Positions 34,141-44,249 are shown, counted from the stretch's first letter. The stretch: 64,000 nucleotides of DNA from Planktothricoides raciborskii GIHE-MW2 (GCF_040564635.1 NZ_CP159837.1:1181001-1245000), one strand, 5' to 3'. Translations and numbers: made by a program. Notes: generated from the letters alone by a model not told the origin.

Positions 34141-35003
34141 AACCTTCTGATAGCTAACTTTACTTGATAATATCTAATTTGAACTGGATCTAATTTGAAC
34201 TGGCTCGATTTAATCGAGGGATTCCCTGTAAGGTAGGCAGAAAGAATTAGCCTTTTTACTCAGACTATTGCAGATTACCGCATACCAGCGGGATGGATTT
34301 AGCGATCTGGCTATATCTGTTCCAGATTCACTTCTCAAAGAGAAAAATACTGAAAGCATTTTTTTCGTTGAACCGCTAAATTTCACTTGGCTTTATCCGT
34401 AATTATACGCAGGTTTTAGAGAAAATACCAGGGGACGGCTTCAACTTTACAAAAGCTTTAAATTTTCCCGGTTGATTTCCCTGGGTTTCGCGGATTTCTT
34501 TACACAATCTTTAAAAGACTGAAGAGACCGCGTAAGGGTACTTAACGAAAAAGGCAATTCGAGATAACCCCGCCCGATCGCTGGATCGGGGAAAAAGGCC
34601 GTGGAGTTTGTGAGTCACTTTGACAAATCATCAGAATTCACAAATCATCAGAATATAGATGGGAAATAACCATCCAACAATTGTCATAATATGACAAAGT
34701 AATAACCCTAGTTAAGTTTTATAAAGAAATATAAATTTTTTTACCATAAAGTTACCAGAAGGAAACAACCAGAATCGACTAAATATTCATAAGCATCAAA
34801 CTTTTAAGATTGATTGGCTAAAATAGATTGTGTTCGGCTGAGTCCAGCTAACGGTTGAAATCAACCAACAATCTGATAGCGATCTATTGATTAATCGTGT
34901 ATCTATGACATTTCTGAACAAAACATGACCAATTTTGCCAAAAATCCCCAAAGGCGATCGCGCCTTTTGATTCAGTCACCATCGATTCACCGTGAGGAAA
35001 TAA
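34141..35003. other. Divergent regulatory spacer (863 bp)
   Basis: Holds two copies of the 18-bp element (34445-34462 and 34498-34515), the block TCCGTAATTATACGCA (34396-34411), a 7-bp-stem hairpin CCCGATC-GCTG-GATCGGG (34573-34590) and an AT-rich stretch before the alpha-2-macroglobulin gene. No gene seen. Confidence 0.5.
34445..34515 (-). promoter_or_regulatory. Doubled 18-bp PEP-CTERM upstream element, copies 3 and 4
   Basis: CTTTACAAAAGCTTTAAA at 34445-34462 and CTTTACACAATCTTTAAA at 34498-34515, 53 bp apart (five helical turns). They are about 305-375 bp from the PEP-CTERM start at 34140 and 490-560 bp from the divergent gene at 35004, so either could be controlled. Confidence 0.55.
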
Positions 35004-38000
35004 ATGAGAATAAAAATTAAGACTTGGATGAAAACTTGGATACATTTCCTGCTGGGGTTACTCCTAGCATTTGGTTTATTTACTTGTCAAACCACAAATA
35101 TGACCACAAATTTTTCCCAGGCAGTGGAAACCTTACCACAGGTTGCCCCACTTCCGAAGCCACAAATTCCCGACTGGATCGAACAAATCAGCCCGACGGA
35201 AGAAGCCGAACCCCTTGCCCAAATTCGCATCCGGTTTAAAGACCCAGTAATTCCTCTAGAGAGTCTCGACTCTCCCGAACAGCAAATCAAACTAAACCTA
35301 TTTCAAATTCAGCCTGCTTTACCGGGGCGATTTCGGTTTTTAACCCCGCGCATGGTGGGATTTCAAGCGGACGAACCCCTGCCCAAAGCCACGCGAATTC
35401 AAGTTACTGTAAAAGCGGGTTTAGCAGATTTAAATAATCATCGTCTGACTCAAGATTTGGCGTGGACATTTACCACTGACCCGATCCAAATTACCAATTT
35501 ACCTGAAACTAATCCTAATCCATATAGTTCAGGATATCTGGATATCAAGCCAAACCTAGAAATTACCTCAAATGTTCAACTAGACTTGAACTCTTTGGCC
35601 AACAATGCCACCTTAATTTCTGAGGCTAATCAAGAAAAAATTAGCCTAAAAGCTGAACAAACAACCGCCGAAAATCAGCAACCATATCCGATTTTTTTAG
35701 CCAATGGTTCTACGGATCCATTTAATCTGATTAACCGTCAATGGCAGTATCAGCTAATTCCTCAACAAGAACTGCAAAAAAATACTCGTTATCGCTTGGA
35801 ATTAGATCCAGGAATACGGCCTATCCGAGGTAATTTAGTCAGCGACAAAGCGTTTACCAGTCAAGTAGCAACCTATGCTCCCTTAAAATTTGAAAAAATA
35901 GAAACCAATCGCGGATGGGGATCCAGATTTGATCAAGGAATCTCTGGATTAAGATTTAATAACCCCTTGAACGCTGATTCAGCCTTAGAAAATATTCGCT
36001 TTAGTCCTCCACCTAACCCAGACATTCCTCTATTAGAAATTTATGAGGGCAACAACTATGTTGGGGTTAACTCTTGGGCATTAGAACCAGAAACAAATTA
36101 CACCATTACTATCGGCGAAAACCTTAAGGATACCTTTGGTCAAACCTTGGGTAATTCCTTAACTATTCAGCATAAAACAGGAAATTTATTGGCCAATATT
36201 TTTACCCGAACAGGGTTAAATATTTTTCCCAAAGGTGCCAAAGCTAATTTTAAAATTTCCACGGTAAATTTGCCGGAATTAAACTATAAAGCCGCTTACA
36301 AAGTCGTGCAACCCACTGACTTAGTATATCGCAATAACTCAGAAGAATTTCTGCCAAGTTCAAATACTTGGAAAAAGTTCGATATTTCCGGTAAAAAAAA
36401 TCAAATCACCCAGACTGAAGTCGCTTTAGAGCAAGAACTGAAAGCCCCTACAGGCATGGTGGCTTATGGAGTCCAAGCCAAGACAGTTCCTTACTCAGAA
36501 AATAACCAGCAAAAATGGCAAGAACCCACTTATTATGGTTTCGCCCAAATCACTAATTTAGGCGTCTTTACTCAATTGTTTCCCAAATCTGGATTAATTC
36601 GGGTCAATCATCTATCTGATGGGGCGCCAGTTGCCGCTGCCACTATCGAGATTTATCAGTCAAAATTGAATGAAACACCTCGTCCTGAACCGAAACCTTG
36701 TGCTACTGGAATTACTGACCAAACAGGAACTTTTATCCTGAATAATCAGCAGTTAAAACAATGTATTCCCAATAATGAACCACCAGAATTATTAGTGATT
36801 GCGCGAGAAAACCAAGATTGGGCTTATGCTCGATGCGATCGCGACAGTGGCAGCTATGGTTATGGCATTTATCCCGAATGGGACTATGGCCAAATTCAAC
36901 CACGGGGGACTATTTTTTCCGATCGCAACCTGTATCAACGGGGTGAAAAAGCATCATTTACCAGCTTGGCGGCTTATTTGCAAAATAGCCAGTTAAAGCT
37001 GGATAAAAATAGCCAATATACTGTCACCTTGTCTCAACCAAATGGCACGCAAAAAAATCTGGGTAATTTTACCACCAATGAGTTTGGGACATTTTCTTTT
37101 GACTGGGCAATTGAACCAGATAGTCCTTTAGGAGACTATTATTTATCAGCCGATGGAAAAAATGGCAATGTCCTTTCTGGTTATGTTCGGGTAGCAGAGT
37201 TTAAACCGCCAAATTTTCAGGTGGATTTAAAGCTAGATAAAGAGATTGCCATTAGCCAGCAAACTATCGAGGCAAAAGCAGAAGGTCAATACTTATTTGG
37301 CTCCCCCTTAGCGGCAGGTCAGCTTAAATATTATGTCACCCGCAGTCAGGCAAATTTTACCCCCAAAGGTTGGGAAGAATTTGCTTTTGGACAACAGTGG
37401 TTTTGGCCGGAAAACCCACCATCAATTGATGCTGAAGTGCTGCAAAATTATGCTGAGTTAGATCCTCAAGGTCTGGGAACTTTTACCTTTAAAATTGGTA
37501 ATGACTTACCCTATCCCATGACCTATCAAGTATCCGCCGAAGTCTCGGATAGCTCAAATCAAGCAGTGGCCGCTTCTCAGTCGGTGATTGCTTTACCCAG
37601 CGATCGCCTAATTGGGTTAAAAAGTGACTTTGCGGCTGAAGTGGACAAAGATTTTACTGTAGAAATGATTGCCACTGATGCCACAGGTAAAGTGCTTAAA
37701 GGAGAACGAATTCGCCTGCAACTCCAAAAAGTTGACTATAAACCGATGCCGCGTTCAATGTCAGAAACTTGGCCAAAATATAAACTTGAATATACAACCG
37801 TAGCGGAAAAACAAATCACATCTGGCGGCCAAGCCGAAAAGATTTCTCTCCAAGCAAAAGAAGCGGGTTATTACCGCATTCGGGCTAATTTTGCCAATGC
37901 CAAAGATGAAGTAATGGCGACCGATTTATCCATTTGGATTAGTGGGAAAAATCCTGTATTTTGGGGATATCCTGGAGAACAGGAAAATGCCCTGGAAGTT

Positions 38001-40838
38001 AAACTAGATAAAGATACTTATCAACCCGGTGAAATCGCCACCGCTGTTGTACAATCTCCCTATCCAGAGGCCGAATTATATTTTGCCGTGGTGCGAGATA
38101 AACCCATCTATAAAACTATCACCAAAGTAACCGGAGGGGCGCCGCAAATTCAGTTTACTGTCACCCCAGAAATGCTGCCCAATGCCGCAGTGCAAGCGGT
38201 GTTAGTCCGACAAGGTATTTCTCTGGATCAAGTGGAAGCGGGAACGGTGAAAGATTTGGTAAAAATTGGTTTTGCCCCATTTTCCACTAGCTTAGATGAG
38301 AAATATCTCCAGATAGAAGTGAAGCCAGATTTAGAGGCTGTTGAACCTGGGGCAGAACAAAGCCTCAAACTGACCGTTAAAGATGGGAAAAATCGGCCAG
38401 TTAAAGCACAAGTTTCCCTGATGGTGGTGAATGAGGATGTCCTGCAATTGACGGGATATCGTCCCCCGGATTTGGTGACAACAGTTTATGCCCAGCAATT
38501 AATTCCGACGCGGTTTACGGATAACCGATTTGCGGTGTCTTTGAAGGATATTATTTTTAATCAAAATGAGAATCCTCAATTGTCACCACGGGCTGCTACT
38601 CCAGGAGTGGGAGATGTATTTCTACAACAGGAGTCGGAAAAAAATCAGTCTGCCCCATTACCTGCAAATGCTCCTGCAGCAGGCCGATCGCAGACCCCAG
38701 AAGAACCGGCGCAAGCGATCAATATTCGCAAAGATTTTAAGCCCTTGGCTTATTACAATGGTGCCGTCATCACTGACAACAATGGTCACGCCACTGTTCG
38801 GTTTAAATTACCGGATAATTTAACCACTTGGCGAGTGATTGCGATCGCCGAAACCGAGGATATGCGGTTTGGCAAAGGAGAGAATACTTTTATCACCAAA
38901 AAACCGCTGATGGCCAATCCATTGCTACCCCAATTTGTCCGGGTGGGCGATCGCTTTTTTGCCGGTCTTGCGGTCACTAACAATACGGGCAAAAAAGGCA
39001 ATTTAGAAATAAATGGCCAAGTGGCGGAAAATATGCAGTTTGCGGAAAATGCCAGCAGTACCCAACAATTAAGCACTCAAGCCAAACCGGATACAACTGG
39101 CTATCGTTTCCCGATCGCAGCCCAAGACATTGGGGTAGGAAAGATAAAATTTACCGCCCAATTAAACAAGCGGGACGGCGATGGTTTCGAGGTATCTCTG
39201 CCGGTGAAAAAACTGGCAGTTACAGAACAGGTGATTTCTACTGGAGTCACAGAAAATCAGGTCAAAATTCCCTTAAATGTGAATCAGAATGTAGCGCCCA
39301 ATGTGGGAGGTTTAGAAGTTTCTCTGGCTTCTACCTTAATCCCCGAAATTACTGCCCCAGCGCGGCAAGTATTTGAAGAAAATCGCTTGCCATTCTTGGA
39401 ACCGGCAGCCTCTCAGTTAGCGATCGCTGCTAACCTGCAAATTTTAGGGCAAAAATATGGTCAAGCTTTTGGGGAATTTAACCCCACAGCCCAGGCAGAA
39501 ATTGCCTTAAAACAACTCCAAGAACTTCAGCAGTCTGATGGCGGTTTTGCCTCATGGCCAAAACAATACCAATCCGATCCATTTGTCACCCCCTACGCGG
39601 CGGAAAGTTTAGCCAAAGCGTTGGCTGCTGACTTTAAGGTAGATCCGGGGATGGTTTCTCAGGTAAAACTGTATTTGCAGCGTCTCTTAGAAAACCCGCA
39701 ACAATATGATTATTGCCAGACAGAAATCTGTCAAAATCAGTTGCGACTATCCGCACTGATGGCTTTAGCCGAATTAGGAGATAAACGGGATAGTTTTTTA
39801 GGGGATATCTATAAACAGCGAGAAGAATTAGACCAGTTATCTCAGCTTAAATTGACCCGCTATTTATTTAGCTTCCCGCAGTGGCAAGATGAGGCAAAAA
39901 CTCTGTTCGATCGCTTCCAGGAAACAGTTTATGAAACTGGGCGATCGGCCACAGTCAATTTACCGCGAGGCTGGTATTGGCTGAGTACCCCGACCACTCA
40001 ACAGGCGGAAACTTTACGGCTATTTATTGCCCAAAAAGCTAAACCAGAAGTGAGCGATCGCCTCTTACAAGGGCTATTAAATTTGCGGCGAAATGGCACC
40101 TGGCAAAATAGTTATGCCAACGCTTCTGCCCTGACTGCATTAGTGGCTTATGCCAACACTCAACCCACCCCACCGAACTTTACCGCCACGGTAAAATTAG
40201 CCGGGGAAAATATCGACTCGATGCAGTTTCAAGGCTACGAAAATCCCAGTCGATTTATTAATGTAGCAATGGATCAATTACCCCAGGGAAATGCTGACTT
40301 AACCTTAGAAAAATCAGGGGCAGGTAGCCTACATTATTTAACCGCCTATAGCTATCGCTTATTAGGCAATGCCCCCGGACGATTTAACGGCTTGCGCGTT
40401 GACCGAAAAGTTCGCCTTGCCGGGGAAGATCAAGTGCTGGCAACAATGGGGTTATCTGCCTTAAATCAACCCGTAACCGTAGAGGTTGGACAAGTGTTTG
40501 ATATTGGGTTGGAAATTATTACTGACCACCCCATCGATCATCTGGTGATTACTGACCAATTACCCGCCGGTTTTGAGGCAGTAGATACCACTTTTCAAAT
40601 CACGAATCCGGCAGTTCAAGCCCAAGTTGATAGCTGGGAAATTGGTTATCAAACCATTTACGCAGACGAAGTGGTTGCTTATGGCGATCGCCTCAATGCC
40701 GGGGTCTATAATCTGCATTATTTAGTGCGGTCTGTAACCCCTGGAACCTTTGAATGGCCTGGGGCAGAAGTGCATCTAAAATATGCCCCAGAAGAGTTTG
40801 GGCGATCGGCCACGGCTACTTTGGCAGTGAAAGAATAA
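35004..40838 (+). CDS. Bacterial alpha-2-macroglobulin-like lipoprotein
   Basis: 1944 aa. Lipoprotein signal with lipobox GLFTC (Cys28). Then many MG (macroglobulin) beta-domains; recognisable points are the Ig-like N-terminal repeats, the bait-region side segment YQRGEKASFTSLAAYLQ, the ANG/A2M domain AYYNGAVITDNNGHATVRF-KLPDNLTTWR, the RVGDRFFAGLAVTNNTG block, the alpha/alpha toroid around residues 1480-1700, and an MG10-like receptor-binding end. Family members trap foreign proteases in the periplasm. The thioester CxEQ motif expected at the start of the toroid is absent: the corresponding place reads VFEENRLPFLEPAASQLAIA. So it cannot use the covalent trap. No pbpC neighbour, unlike E. coli yfhM. 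Confidence 0.9.
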   Translation: MRIKIKTWMKTWIHFLLGLLLAFGLFTCQTTNMTTNFSQAVETLPQVAPLPKPQIPDWIEQISPTEEAEPLAQIRIRFKDPVIPLESLDSPEQQIKLNLFQIQPALPGRFRFLTPRMVGFQADEPLPKATRIQVTVKAGLADLNNHRLTQDLAWTFTTDPIQITNLPETNPNPYSSGYLDIKPNLEITSNVQLDLNSLANNATLISEANQEKISLKAEQTTAENQQPYPIFLANGSTDPFNLINRQWQYQLIPQQELQKNTRYRLELDPGIRPIRGNLVSDKAFTSQVATYAPLKFEKIETNRGWGSRFDQGISGLRFNNPLNADSALENIRFSPPPNPDIPLLEIYEGNNYVGVNSWALEPETNYTITIGENLKDTFGQTLGNSLTIQHKTGNLLANIFTRTGLNIFPKGAKANFKISTVNLPELNYKAAYKVVQPTDLVYRNNSEEFLPSSNTWKKFDISGKKNQITQTEVALEQELKAPTGMVAYGVQAKTVPYSENNQQKWQEPTYYGFAQITNLGVFTQLFPKSGLIRVNHLSDGAPVAAATIEIYQSKLNETPRPEPKPCATGITDQTGTFILNNQQLKQCIPNNEPPELLVIARENQDWAYARCDRDSGSYGYGIYPEWDYGQIQPRGTIFSDRNLYQRGEKASFTSLAAYLQNSQLKLDKNSQYTVTLSQPNGTQKNLGNFTTNEFGTFSFDWAIEPDSPLGDYYLSADGKNGNVLSGYVRVAEFKPPNFQVDLKLDKEIAISQQTIEAKAEGQYLFGSPLAAGQLKYYVTRSQANFTPKGWEEFAFGQQWFWPENPPSIDAEVLQNYAELDPQGLGTFTFKIGNDLPYPMTYQVSAEVSDSSNQAVAASQSVIALPSDRLIGLKSDFAAEVDKDFTVEMIATDATGKVLKGERIRLQLQKVDYKPMPRSMSETWPKYKLEYTTVAEKQITSGGQAEKISLQAKEAGYYRIRANFANAKDEVMATDLSIWISGKNPVFWGYPGEQENALEVKLDKDTYQPGEIATAVVQSPYPEAELYFAVVRDKPIYKTITKVTGGAPQIQFTVTPEMLPNAAVQAVLVRQGISLDQVEAGTVKDLVKIGFAPFSTSLDEKYLQIEVKPDLEAVEPGAEQSLKLTVKDGKNRPVKAQVSLMVVNEDVLQLTGYRPPDLVTTVYAQQLIPTRFTDNRFAVSLKDIIFNQNENPQLSPRAATPGVGDVFLQQESEKNQSAPLPANAPAAGRSQTPEEPAQAINIRKDFKPLAYYNGAVITDNNGHATVRFKLPDNLTTWRVIAIAETEDMRFGKGENTFITKKPLMANPLLPQFVRVGDRFFAGLAVTNNTGKKGNLEINGQVAENMQFAENASSTQQLSTQAKPDTTGYRFPIAAQDIGVGKIKFTAQLNKRDGDGFEVSLPVKKLAVTEQVISTGVTENQVKIPLNVNQNVAPNVGGLEVSLASTLIPEITAPARQVFEENRLPFLEPAASQLAIAANLQILGQKYGQAFGEFNPTAQAEIALKQLQELQQSDGGFASWPKQYQSDPFVTPYAAESLAKALAADFKVDPGMVSQVKLYLQRLLENPQQYDYCQTEICQNQLRLSALMALAELGDKRDSFLGDIYKQREELDQLSQLKLTRYLFSFPQWQDEAKTLFDRFQETVYETGRSATVNLPRGWYWLSTPTTQQAETLRLFIAQKAKPEVSDRLLQGLLNLRRNGTWQNSYANASALTALVAYANTQPTPPNFTATVKLAGENIDSMQFQGYENPSRFINVAMDQLPQGNADLTLEKSGAGSLHYLTAYSYRLLGNAPGRFNGLRVDRKVRLAGEDQVLATMGLSALNQPVTVEVGQVFDIGLEIITDHPIDHLVITDQLPAGFEAVDTTFQITNPAVQAQVDSWEIGYQTIYADEVVAYGDRLNAGVYNLHYLVRSVTPGTFEWPGAEVHLKYAPEEFGRSATATLAVKE

Positions 40839-40850
40839 TTACTACCAAAA

Positions 40851-40888
40851 AACCTCAACCTGGTTCCTGAATAAGCCCGGTTGAGGTT
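40851..40888 (+). terminator. Hairpin after the A2M gene
   Basis: AACCTCAACC (40851-40860) pairs with GGTTGAGGTT (40879-40888). No clear T-run, so termination strength is uncertain. Confidence 0.45.
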
Positions 40889-40979
40889 ATGCTTCAGAGG
40901 TTATGCTTCAGGCGATCGCTAACAGCAAACTGGTTTATTGTGTTAGCTATAAAACCAGGAATTCCTGGTTTATTTCCGT

Positions 40980-42062
40980 TTACCGATTGACCCATAAAAA
41001 TAATTGACAAGCGGCTTTTAATTGGAAATATCCCCATTTTCCTTGCCAGTCAGAAATTTTCCCAGTCCATCGGCTTGATTTTTGCAAATCAGGTAGAAAA
41101 ATCAGGCGTTTAAATTCTTGGATGAGAGACCGATCGTGACAAATGGCAATAATGTCTTGCTGAAAATAATAACTAAATAAGTCAAAGTTAGAAGAACCGA
41201 TGATTAAGTATTGGTCATCGATTAACATGGATTTTAAGTGGGTCATGCCATCAGGGTAAAGATATAGGTCAATTCCCGATCGCCCAGTTTCCCAGCGAGT
41301 ATAATGGTCGTAAACTCCCCAGTTATTCGCCGCTGAGGTAATGAAGGAAATTTTCACACCGTTTTTTCGGGCAGTTCGCAGGCGATCGTAAAAAGGAAAT
41401 GACAAATAAGGGGTTTCAATGATAATTGATTCACGGGCTGACTCAATTAAATCAAAAAATCTGGGAAATAGCTGAGAATTATTCCTGCCATTGAATAAAT
41501 AGAGTTCAATGTTGCCAAAATTCTGAAATTTCTGCTGATGTTCTCCCTGCCAACTGGCTAAAAAGTCAGTGGTTAAAAATTCTGCTATCTTGGGGTCTTC
41601 AATTCGCAGCATCATATCATGCCACGCAAAGTTATGCTGGCTAAAATTAATTCCGCCAATGTAGAGAATTCGACGATCAATCACAATCATTTTTTTATGA
41701 TTGCGATCGGCAAATTTGCTGAAAAATAGCCCGACGGGATTAATAAATTTAACCCCGACTCCATTTTGATTCAGACGTTTAATGATTTGCCAAGTTTCTC
41801 TGGCTTCTTGCTGTAATTCTGATTTGAGTAAATTTGGCAGACTATATAAAAATTGATCGCTAATCTTATACTTAGTATAAGAGTCGATCATCAATTTTTT
41901 ATCCCTAGCCGCAGAAGCTAATAAGGCTTCGGCCAAGTTTTGACCGACGCGATCGCCCTCAAAAGAAAGGGTTTGAATATAAACTTGGTCTTGGGCTGAT
42001 AAAATATCGGCTTTCAAGCTTGCCCAAAAGTCATGTGAATCCACTAAAATCTGAAAATTCAT
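40980..42062 (-). CDS. Phospholipase D / cardiolipin-synthase-like protein
   Basis: 360 aa from ATG 42062 (MNFQILVDSHDFWASLKADI); an earlier start would overlap the upstream gene deeply. Two HKD motifs: NHKKMIVIDRRILYIGG (about residue 130) and HLKSMLIDDQYLIIGSSNFD (about 292), both with His, Lys and Asp in place. Members transfer phosphatidyl groups or hydrolyse phosphodiesters. No strong membrane anchor. Its start overlaps the stop of the upstream VTT/DedA-like gene (ATGA), so the two are co-translated; a lipid-related joint role is plausible. Confidence 0.88.
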   Translation of the reverse strand: MNFQILVDSHDFWASLKADILSAQDQVYIQTLSFEGDRVGQNLAEALLASAARDKKLMIDSYTKYKISDQFLYSLPNLLKSELQQEARETWQIIKRLNQNGVGVKFINPVGLFFSKFADRNHKKMIVIDRRILYIGGINFSQHNFAWHDMMLRIEDPKIAEFLTTDFLASWQGEHQQKFQNFGNIELYLFNGRNNSQLFPRFFDLIESARESIIIETPYLSFPFYDRLRTARKNGVKISFITSAANNWGVYDHYTRWETGRSGIDLYLYPDGMTHLKSMLIDDQYLIIGSSNFDLFSYYFQQDIIAICHDRSLIQEFKRLIFLPDLQKSSRWTGKISDWQGKWGYFQLKAACQLFLWVNR

Positions 42063-42540
42063 AACCACAAACCTTTCAACAATTGAGGAATTCCTACACA
42101 AAAGATAAACCGGATAAACCGTCCAGCCGCCCCAAACGTAAAAAAGTTAACCAACTTAATTTTTAACAGAGCCGAGCCAACAGTGACGACAAAAAACGGC
42201 GAAAAACTCACCCAACCGGAAAGAAAAATAAACCAGTTGCGGTGGTTGCCCATTTTTTCCATTTTTTGGATAACTTTTTCAATCTGGTTGGCGTATGCTG
42301 TTTGAGGGAAAACTGGATCGCACCTTGAGTGGCAAAAAACATCAGAGATTTTCCCAGCATTTGTCCCAAAGTAGCCAAAAGAACGATCGCTAATAATTCC
42401 CCAAGAGATTTGGGCAAAAGTGTGGAAATTGAAAGCAAGTAAACTTCGGTGTTCAGCAAGGGAAATGCCCGGGCGACAGTACAAATAATTAAAGTCGCCG
42501 CATAAAGTCCGAATTGACTAATTAATTCCGAAACATTCAT
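42059..42540 (-). pseudogene. VTT/DedA-like membrane protein, frameshifted
   Basis: ATG at 42540 (MNVSELISQFGLYAATLIIC). The first frame covers LGQMLGKSLMFFATQG and ends in KKWATT; the continuation HRNWFIFLSGWVSFSPFFVV ... FVVTVGSALLKIKLVNFFTFGAA is in another frame, joined at about 42235-42245. Combined length about 158 aa with four to five hydrophobic segments and the small-residue pattern G..G-P--F- typical of SNARE-associated/DedA (VTT) proteins. Such proteins act as lipid scramblases or flippases. The end overlaps the PLD-like start. A one-base change would repair it, so a sequencing error is possible. Confidence 0.65.
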
Positions 42541-42637
42541 GCAAGATAATCCGCTGTAAATTGTATCTTTTGATGGGGCAAAGCATTCGGATGGGGAGCA
42601 TCCCCAGCATTGCAACTACACCCGTAGGCTCTTGGGA

Positions 42638-42704
42638 GGGCGAAGCATTCTGACGAGTGATTCTCGGTTGCTCGCGAGAGATTCCTCGCCAGAATGCTTC
42701 GCCC
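42638..42704. repeat. Inverted repeat with GGGCGAAGCATTCTG arms
   Basis: GGGCGAAGCATTCTG (42638-42652) and its exact complement at 42690-42704 enclose a second small palindrome (CTCGCGAG). The arm sequence also occurs in family C repeats (27520s, 50703-50712) and near 42577. Confidence 0.75.
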
Positions 42705-42731
42705 CTACCGGGGAAAATAATTAATCTGCAA

Positions 42732-43297
42732 TTAATTTGCGGCACCAACTAGGGCTGATTCCCCTGGATCTGACTTCTGAGGGTGGCGCCAGTTGTCAAA
42801 CACAGCGATCGTATTCACACAGGTCTGCAATACGCAGCGCAATCCTTCTCGGTCGCGTACTCGGCATCCAAGTGCTCCTGAGTGTATTCTAGGAAGGGAA
42901 TGCCCGGGTAGCCCCTTTGTTGGGAGCAGCGATGCACCAGACCATCCTCGCAAACGTAGAGATAGCGGCCTCCTGCCCGACACCGCCACTGGTTAGGACG
43001 GCCTTCCACAAGGTTATTTCGGAATGCCATAAAGTGCGACATCGGCCAGGGGGTTGTGGAACGGTAATCTTGGTAGATGGCTCGTTCCTTTGAACCGAGA
43101 GGCCGCAGTTGGCCATTGCCATCGTGGACTACGCTCACGGTACTCGTGAAACCCAGTTTCCGGGCATGACGACCAATGGTCAAAGCATCCTCTGGGTTAG
43201 AGATGCCAGCACCAATCACCGAGTTGATGTTCACGTCGAAGTTCCCATAAGCCGCTAGGTGATCGAGATTATGCCCAATGGTCGTCTTGGTTGGGTT
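42732..43297 (-). pseudogene. Radical-SAM/SPASM-like C-terminal remnant
   Basis: Open from an in-frame TGA at 43298 to EKDCAAYCRPV and stop at 42815, then continuing in another frame to CVNTIAVFDNWRHPQ. It reads GHNLDHLAAYGNFDVNINSV, DALTIGRHARKLGF, RAGGRYLYVCEDGLVHRCSQ and CAAYC ... C, i.e. the half-barrel end and Cys-rich C-terminal (SPASM-like) cluster ligands of a radical SAM enzyme. The CxxxCxxC SAM-binding start is missing and at least one frameshift is near 42830. Base composition is clearly more GC-rich than neighbours, suggesting recent acquisition. Confidence 0.6.
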
Positions 43298-43321
43298 TCA
43301 TGGTCTGCCGTTCCCTTGTAG

Positions 43322-43411
43322 TATCTGCTTAAATTTTATAGTTACTGGGAGGAAATTGGCATTGTAGAAGCTTTCGCATATAGCCTAGCAGGGCGACAAT
43401 TTATGGAATAA
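43322..43411 (+). pseudogene. C-terminal gene remnant
   Basis: 29 codons, no start: YLLKFYSYWEEIGIVEAFAY, SLAGRQFME and stop, limited upstream by a TAG. It looks like the tail of a coding gene but too short to name. Followed by an inverted fragment of family D repeat (43424-43454). Confidence 0.25.
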
Positions 43412-43562
43412 ACAGAAAAATTTATTTACCACAAAGACGCAAAGGACACGAAGGGATGGCTGCTGGGGTCATGGCGGGGTGCGAGAAACCCGGTTTCTTT
43501 TAAGCTACAGTGGAATAGACGATAATAAACGATACAAATAGGCATGAATAAGGGGGCGATCT

Positions 43563-44249
43563 ATGACCCAAAAGCTTTTACTGGTGGATGATGAGCCCGG
43601 TTTACGAGAGGCAGTACAAGCCTACTTGGAAGATAGTGGCTTTGAGGTGAATGTTGCGCCAAATGCTCAACAGGGCTGGCAATTGTTGGAAAAGACTCTA
43701 CCGGATTTGGTGATTACGGATGTGATGATGCCCCAGGTAGATGGGTATCAGTTTCTTAAGCAGATGCGGGAGGATCCCCGGTTTAAGGCGCTGCCAGTGG
43801 TGTTTTTGACCGCTAGGGGGATGACCAGCGATCGCATTCTGGGGTATCAAGCGGGTTGTGATGTGTATATTTCCAAACCTTTTGACCCGGATGAATTGGT
43901 GGCGATCGTGCAAAATTTGCTGCAACGGCGGGCGGCGCAAAATAGTGAAGATGGGGATGAAGCGGGGATGGCGGATTTAGTCCGTCAAATTGCAGAAATT
44001 AAGGCGTTGCTAACAGGAAATACGGGAATTGTTCAGACTCCCGCACCGATTAAAGTCGATTTAACTCCCAGAGAACAAAGTGTTTTAGATTTAGTAGCCC
44101 AAGGATTAATGAATAAAGAAATTGCCCGTCGTTTAGACACCAGTGTGCGGAATGTAGAAAAGTATGTGAGTCGCTTATTTAGCAAGACCGGCACCAACAG
44201 CCGCACTGAATTAGTGCGCTATGCTTTGGAACATGGATTAACGAAGTAA
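43563..44249 (+). CDS. NarL/LuxR-type response regulator, Rre1/Ycf29-like
   Basis: 228 aa. Receiver domain (1-120) with acidic pocket DDE (9-11), phospho-acceptor Asp53 in DLVITDVMMP, Thr in VFLTARGM and Lys in ISKPFDPDE. Linker about 125-160, then a LuxR-type HTH (LTPREQSVLDLVAQGLMNKE ... VSRLFSKTGTNSRTELVRYA). The long conserved receiver matches cyanobacterial Rre1 (Ycf29), the partner of Hik2 in stress and redox signalling. No kinase gene nearby. ATG with GGGGG-rich ribosome site. Followed by a terminator. Confidence 0.85.
   Translation: MTQKLLLVDDEPGLREAVQAYLEDSGFEVNVAPNAQQGWQLLEKTLPDLVITDVMMPQVDGYQFLKQMREDPRFKALPVVFLTARGMTSDRILGYQAGCDVYISKPFDPDELVAIVQNLLQRRAAQNSEDGDEAGMADLVRQIAEIKALLTGNTGIVQTPAPIKVDLTPREQSVLDLVAQGLMNKEIARRLDTSVRNVEKYVSRLFSKTGTNSRTELVRYALEHGLTK

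Noticed and set aside
42793-42996. 67-codon plus-strand frame
   Set aside because: Antisense to the radical-SAM remnant.
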